A stretch of DNA of 8,565 bases, from contig JAJZQK010000108.1 in NCBI GenBank assembly GCA_021847625.1, positions 1-8,565 of the forward strand, read 5' to 3'. Source of the stretch: Chloroflexota bacterium (lineage in GTDB: Bacteria; Chloroflexota; FW602-bin22; JAMCYS01). Positions 5,744 through 8,565 of this stretch are shown in pieces. The notes beneath the pieces were generated by a model that was given only the letters and a program-made list of their open reading frames with translations, was not told where the DNA came from and did not search any database. A program made the translations under genes and the position numbers. Every line of letters begins with the position of its first letter. Positions within the stretch are counted from its first letter, which is position 1.

Positions 5744-7450
5744 GTGGTAAGCTCGCAATCGCTCTACCGCAAGTGGCGGTCGCAGACGTTCGCGGAGGTG
5801 GTCGGCCAGGAGCACATCACGCGAACGCTCCTGAACGCCCTGCGGACGCACCGCGTGGCGCATGCCTACCTCTTCTGCGGCCCGCGCGGCACGGGCAAGA
5901 CCTCGACGGCGCGGTTGCTGGCCAAGGCGATCAACTGCCGGACCAACGGCGGCGAGGGGGAGCCATGCAACGAGTGCGACCTCTGCCGGGCCATTACCGA
6001 GGGGCGATGCCTGGACATCGTCGAGATCGACGCCGCCTCCAACCGCGGCATCGACGAGATCCGCGACCTGCGCGACAAGGTCAACTTCACCCCCAGCGAA
6101 GCCCAGCGCAAGTTCTACATCATCGACGAGGTCCACCAGCTGACGTCGGACGCCTTCAATGCGCTGCTCAAGACGCTGGAGGAACCGCCGGCGCACACGA
6201 TCTTCGTGCTGGCGAGCACCGAGGCGCACAAGATACCGGCGACGATCCTTTCCCGCTGCCAGCGCTTCGAGTTCCGGCGCATCCCCCTCGACGAGATGGT
6301 GAGCCGGCTGCGCTACATCTGCGAGCAGGAGGACATCGCGGTCGAGACGGCGGCCTTGGAGATGGTGGCGCGAGCGGCGACCGGGAGTCTGCGCGACGCG
6401 GAGAGCCTGCTGGATCAGCTGCGGGCTTACGCGGAGGGGGAGATCACCGCCGCCCAGGTGGAGTCCCTGCTCGGGGCAGGGGGCATCGAGGCGGTCCGTG
6501 AGCTCGTGGCGAGTCTGTTCCGGAAGGACCTCGCCGGCGGGCTGCGCCTGATCAACCGCCTGGCGGACGAAGGCACCGATATGCATCAGCTCGGCCGAGA
6601 GGCGGTGGACTACCTGCGCCAGCTGCTCTTGCTCAAGGCGGGCGCGGCGGGCCGAGGAGTCGACGCGGGCGAAGAAACGGTCGAGGCGATGGCCGCGACC
6701 ACGACCTCCCTGGCGTTGGGGGACATCATGCGCGCGCTAAGGCTGTTCAGCCAGGTCGATTTCGCGGCCCGCGGCTTGGTGCAGCCCCAGCTGCCGCTGG
6801 AAATGGCTTACACGGAATACGTGCTGGCAGGCGAGGAACCGGCGCCCGCGAGTGCCCCCGTCCGGCCCGCTCCGGCCGTATCCAAAGTGGCCGCCGCCGT
6901 GTCCAGGATGGCACATGAGCCCGCCGCCGCCAAGCGGCGGACGATAGCGCCGCCTCCACGGCCGGCCCCCGTCGTCGAGGTGGCCGAGCAGGAGCCCCCG
7001 GCGGAGGCGCCGTCCGGGGAGCGGATAATGGAGTCTGCTCCCGCTCAGGCCGAGGGGACGGGGGCGGACCTGGACGTGGAGACGCTGCGGGGGCTCTGGG
7101 GCCAGGTGTTGGATGCGCTGGGACGCACCGACCGCAAGGTGCAGGCCTTGCTCCGCGATTGTACGGGACCCGTGCGCGTGGATGATCGTACGGTGTTTCT
7201 GGCCTTTGTTCACGGCTTTCACAAGGAGCAGATAGAGCAGGCCAAGAACCGGGCGACGGTGGAAGACGCCATCAGCCAGCTCGTCGGTCAACGTTATCTT
7301 GTCCGCTGCGAACTGAACAAACGTCAAGAGAGAAAGCAGTCGCCTTCAGCCCTGGAGGACCCGCTGGTGAGGGAGGCTGTTTCCCAGGGTGCACGTATCA
7401 AGGGTGTGAAGAATACCTCGCCAACGGAGGTGGCAGATGATTCCGAATAA
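5744..7450 (+). CDS. dnaX: DNA polymerase III subunits gamma/tau (clamp loader ATPase)
   Basis: The clamp-loader ATPase that loads the beta sliding clamp and, as tau, ties the polymerase core to the replisome. From GTG 5744 the protein has 568 residues and begins MVSSQSLYRKWRSQTF, matching the family's usual LYRKWRPQTF start. Walker A is GPRGTGKT (46-53). Four zinc-binding cysteines are C65, C75, C78 and C81. Walker B is YIIDEVH (125-131), and the SRC arginine-finger motif is at 170-172. After the AAA+ and helical domains comes a Pro/Ala-rich linker (about 385-460), then a C-terminal domain (about 465-540) likely to contact polymerase alpha. No A-rich slippery sequence for producing a short gamma form by frameshifting was noticed. 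ybaB overlaps the 3' end by 14 bp. The identification is firm; the start is the only uncertain point (alternatives GTG 5669, ATG 5711). Confidence 0.97.
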   Translation: MVSSQSLYRKWRSQTFAEVVGQEHITRTLLNALRTHRVAHAYLFCGPRGTGKTSTARLLAKAINCRTNGGEGEPCNECDLCRAITEGRCLDIVEIDAASNRGIDEIRDLRDKVNFTPSEAQRKFYIIDEVHQLTSDAFNALLKTLEEPPAHTIFVLASTEAHKIPATILSRCQRFEFRRIPLDEMVSRLRYICEQEDIAVETAALEMVARAATGSLRDAESLLDQLRAYAEGEITAAQVESLLGAGGIEAVRELVASLFRKDLAGGLRLINRLADEGTDMHQLGREAVDYLRQLLLLKAGAAGRGVDAGEETVEAMAATTTSLALGDIMRALRLFSQVDFAARGLVQPQLPLEMAYTEYVLAGEEPAPASAPVRPAPAVSKVAAAVSRMAHEPAAAKRRTIAPPPRPAPVVEVAEQEPPAEAPSGERIMESAPAQAEGTGADLDVETLRGLWGQVLDALGRTDRKVQALLRDCTGPVRVDDRTVFLAFVHGFHKEQIEQAKNRATVEDAISQLVGQRYLVRCELNKRQERKQSPSALEDPLVREAVSQGARIKGVKNTSPTEVADDSE

Positions 7451-7736
7451 GAACCTACTGAAGCAGATGCAGGCCAGGCTGGCCAAGATGCAGGAGGAAC
7501 TGGCCAACGAGACCGTCACGGGGACGGCGGGCGGCGGGGCGGTGAGCGTCGTCGTCAACGGGCAGCAGGAGATCAGGTCCATCAAGATCCAGCCCGAGGT
7601 CGTCGATCCCGAGGACGTCGAGATGCTGGAGGACCTCGTGCTGGCCGCGCTGAACGAGGCCATGAACAAGTCGCGCGAGCTGGCCAGTCAGCGACTCGGC
7701 GGCCTTACCGGCGGCATGAAGATCCCGGGCCTCTAG
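7437..7736 (+). CDS. ybaB: YbaB/EbfC family nucleoid-associated protein
   Basis: A 99-residue protein with the full YbaB/EbfC pattern: an N-terminal helix rich in Gln, Met and Lys (NLLKQMQARLAKMQEELA), the central strands around VTGTAGGGAVSVVVNGQQEI and IKIQPEVVDPEDVEMLEDL, and a C-terminal helix ending in a Gly/Met tail. Members dimerise into a tweezer shape and bind DNA, with roles in nucleoid organisation and gene regulation. ATG 7437 is preceded by GGAGG (7426-7430) at 6-nt spacing, and the gene overlaps dnaX by 14 bp, so translation is likely coupled. In many bacteria recR follows; here the coding stretch ends and a probable terminator and repeats follow. Identification is firm. Confidence 0.96.
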   Translation: MIPNKNLLKQMQARLAKMQEELANETVTGTAGGGAVSVVVNGQQEIRSIKIQPEVVDPEDVEMLEDLVLAALNEAMNKSRELASQRLGGLTGGMKIPGL

Positions 7737-7830
7737 GCCGGTAGCGCGCGAAGCCCGGAAAGAGCGGGTGAGTGCCCGTCGCATACGGTCGGGGGCAGGC
7801 GGCTACGGCTGCCCCTTGCCGGCACATCGG

Positions 7831-7860
7831 CCGAGGGTGGAAGCGCCCTCGGTCTTGTTC
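7831..7860 (+). terminator. Probable intrinsic terminator of the dnaX-ybaB unit
   Basis: A perfect 7-bp stem (CCGAGGG 7831-7837, CCCTCGG 7846-7852) with an 8-nt loop is followed by TCTTGTTC, a short T-rich tail. It lies 95 nt after the ybaB stop. A second stem just before it (GGGGCAG 7792-7798, CTGCCCC 7809-7815) may help. The tail is weak, so termination strength is uncertain. Confidence 0.5.
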
Positions 7861-7864
7861 ATGC

Positions 7865-7907
7865 CAAGACGTACGCGGTGGACGGGGTTTTCACCGCGGA
7901 GAACGCG
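7865..7907 (+). repeat. Truncated copy C of the palindromic repeat (left part only)
   Basis: The stretch CAAGACGTACGCGGTGGACGG matches the left end of copy D (CAGGACTTACGCGGTAGACGG) at 18 of 21 positions. It continues with TCACCGCGGAGAACGCG, the left half-unit. The inverse half is missing and unrelated sequence follows. Confidence 0.6.
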
Positions 7908-7926
7908 CCGGGGATTCGGACCGGAC

Positions 7927-7947
7927 CGCGGGGGACAAGCCCCCGCG
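7927..7947. repeat. GC-rich hairpin CGCGGGGG/CCCCCGCG
   Basis: A perfect 8-bp stem (7927-7934 with 7940-7947) encloses a 5-nt ACAAG loop and is followed by CTACAGGC. This kind of short hairpin next to CTACA/TGTAG is reminiscent of dispersed intergenic repeats in some bacteria; that comparison is from memory. Confidence 0.5.
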
Positions 7948-7985
7948 CTACAGGCTGCTTTCGACGTTCAACATGTTATTTGTAG

Positions 7986-8005
7986 GGGCAAACGGCCGTT
8001 TGCCC
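7986..8005. repeat. Perfect 20-bp palindrome
   Basis: GGGCAAACGGCCGTTTGCCC is its own reverse complement over all 20 bases and is preceded by TGTAG. With no loop it may form a cruciform or a protein site, but its setting among other hairpins suggests another class of dispersed repeat. Confidence 0.6.
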
Positions 8006-8020
8006 AGGGGACGACCCTAA

Positions 8021-8043
8021 CCCTCTCCCTGGAAGGGCGAGGG
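8021..8043. repeat. Imperfect hairpin CCCTCTCCCT/AGGGCGAGGG
   Basis: A 10-bp stem with one mismatch (8021-8030 with 8034-8043) and a 3-nt loop, preceded by CCCTAA. It is the third unrelated hairpin type within about 120 bp. Confidence 0.5.
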
Positions 8044-8134
8044 AACCATTACTCTCCATTCAACCTTACAGGGCAGGGATTGCGCCCCATTCGGCTGAGG
8101 AGTGATGGGAGCCTGACTCATCGCTCATCACGCG

Positions 8135-8341
8135 CAGGACTTACGCGGTAGACGGATTCTCACCGCGAAGACCGTGGAGGAGACGCAAGGAACCGGGCAT
8201 TCTCCCTGCCCTCTGCGTCCTGTGCGGTTAATCCGTCTCCGACTCGTCCCGGAAACCACGGAGAAAGCGCTGGCAACCCATGCATTCTCCCTATTCTCCG
8301 CGTCCTCTGTGGTTGATCCAACTCCGACCGCGTGAGTCCTG
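8135..8341. repeat. Compound palindromic element, copies D and E, with 15-bp terminal inverted repeats
   Basis: The ends CAGGACTTACGCGGT (8135-8149) and the reverse complement of 8327-8341 (CAGGACTCACGCGGT) match at 14 of 15 bases. Inside are two imperfect palindromes of the same family: D (arms 8162-8181 and 8209-8228) and E (arms 8255-8269 and 8294-8313). Copy D matches copy A at 3328-3427 at about 82%. The right part of E (8282-8332) matches 3389-3439 at about 44 of 51 bases. The right end of the element is 1 nt from the stop codon of the histidine kinase gene. No coding capacity is visible. Confidence 0.75.
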
Positions 8342-8342
8342 T

Positions 8343-8565
8343 TCATGATTGGAGGGCGGGGGAGGGGCTGGGCGGCAATTCACTTTCCTCGCCGGTCCAG
8401 GTCGGTAAGGTGACGGTGAAGACGCTGCCGGTGCCTCGCGTGCTGGCGACCGAGATGTCGCCCCCTTGGGCGCGGGCGATCTCCCGGGCAATCGCCAGCC
8501 CCAGGCCCGTGCCGCCTGTCCCGCCGTGGGACGTGTAGAAGCGTTCGAACACGTGAGGCAGTTCG
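8343..8565 (-). CDS. Sensor histidine kinase, C-terminal end only (5' part beyond window)
   Basis: The last ~74 residues of a two-component sensor kinase. The sequence [15 protein letters not shown] matches the F-box region of the HATPase_c ATP-binding domain. [21 protein letters not shown] is the G2 box plus following helix, and [11 protein letters not shown] is the final strand. About 15 residues rich in Pro, Ser and Glu follow before the TGA. Such kinases are usually membrane-bound, autophosphorylate a histidine and pass the phosphate to a response regulator; the sensor part and the regulator gene lie outside the window, so the signal is unknown. The gene is convergent with dnaX-ybaB. Its stop codon is 1 nt from the compound repeat ending at 8341. 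Confidence 0.93.
   Translation of the reverse strand, partial: ELPHVFERFYTSHGGTGGTGLGLAIAREIARAQGGDISVASTRGTGSVFTVTLPTWTGEESELPPSPSPALQS

Larger units (their letters stand above)
7737..8342. other. Intergenic repeat pile-up between ybaB and the histidine kinase gene
   Basis: About 600 bp with no convincing gene lie between two convergent units. In order they hold a terminator-like hairpin, a truncated copy of the palindromic repeat, three unrelated short hairpins, and a 207-bp compound element of the same palindromic family, each listed separately. An open plus-strand frame at 7768-8151 (127 codons) runs across several of these repeats, has no domain and is not considered a gene. Confidence 0.7.

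Noticed and set aside
7768..8151. A 127-codon plus-strand frame after ybaB
   Set aside because: It runs through a terminator-like hairpin and several non-coding repeats; its predicted product is basic and without a domain.
7865..8341. CRISPR array
   Set aside because: The repeats are palindromic, diverged, unequal in spacing and in both orientations, with no regular spacers or cas genes.

Overview
The window looks like chromosomal DNA from a GC-rich bacterium. The DnaX sequence, with its four-cysteine zinc module and the stretch SNRGIDEIRDLRDKVNFTPS, together with the dnaX-ybaB pair and long intergenic repeat pile-ups, suggests Chloroflexota or a similar uncultured lineage. That placement is inference from family resemblance and was not tested by any search.

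Layout: (1) 1-1281, minus: the N-terminal 427 residues of a TldD-type metalloprotease, running off the left edge, preceded on the same strand by a small lysine-rich ORF (1391-1579). (2) 1580-2089: a divergent intergenic stretch, less GC-rich than its surroundings, with no convincing gene. (3) 2090-3280, plus: an MFS transporter. (4) 3286-3887: a segment bounded by roughly 30-bp imperfect inverted repeats. It holds a GxxExxY (PDDEXK_3-like) gene on the minus strand and one copy of a palindromic repeat, and fits almost exactly between the stop codons of the convergent MFS and PHP genes. (5) 3891-4565, minus: a PHP-domain metal-dependent phosphoesterase. (6) 4566-4885: a divergent promoter region. 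(7) 4886-5527, plus: a LysE-family exporter. (8) 5744-7450 and 7437-7736, plus: dnaX and ybaB (nucleoid-associated protein), overlapping by 14 bp, followed by a probable terminator. recR, often the next gene, is absent. (9) 7865-8341: a pile-up of unrelated hairpin repeats and more copies of the palindromic family. (10) 8343-8565, minus: the C-terminal end of a sensor histidine kinase, running off the right edge.

The most interesting feature is the repeat family built on a half-unit resembling ACCGCGGAGGACGCAGAGG. Copies occur as inverted pairs at 3355-3421, 8162-8228 and 8255-8313, as a truncated single copy at 7865-7907, and as inverted arms around the GxxExxY gene (3286-3316 and 3859-3887). 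The outer ends of these elements fall 1-5 nt from the stop codons of four genes (MFS, GxxExxY, PHP, histidine kinase). A PD-(D/E)XK-like nuclease gene enclosed by the same repeat that is scattered without it elsewhere is reminiscent of the RAYT/REP partnership. The functional link is a hypothesis. The remaining genes are ordinary housekeeping or transport functions with no obvious shared pathway apart from dnaX-ybaB.
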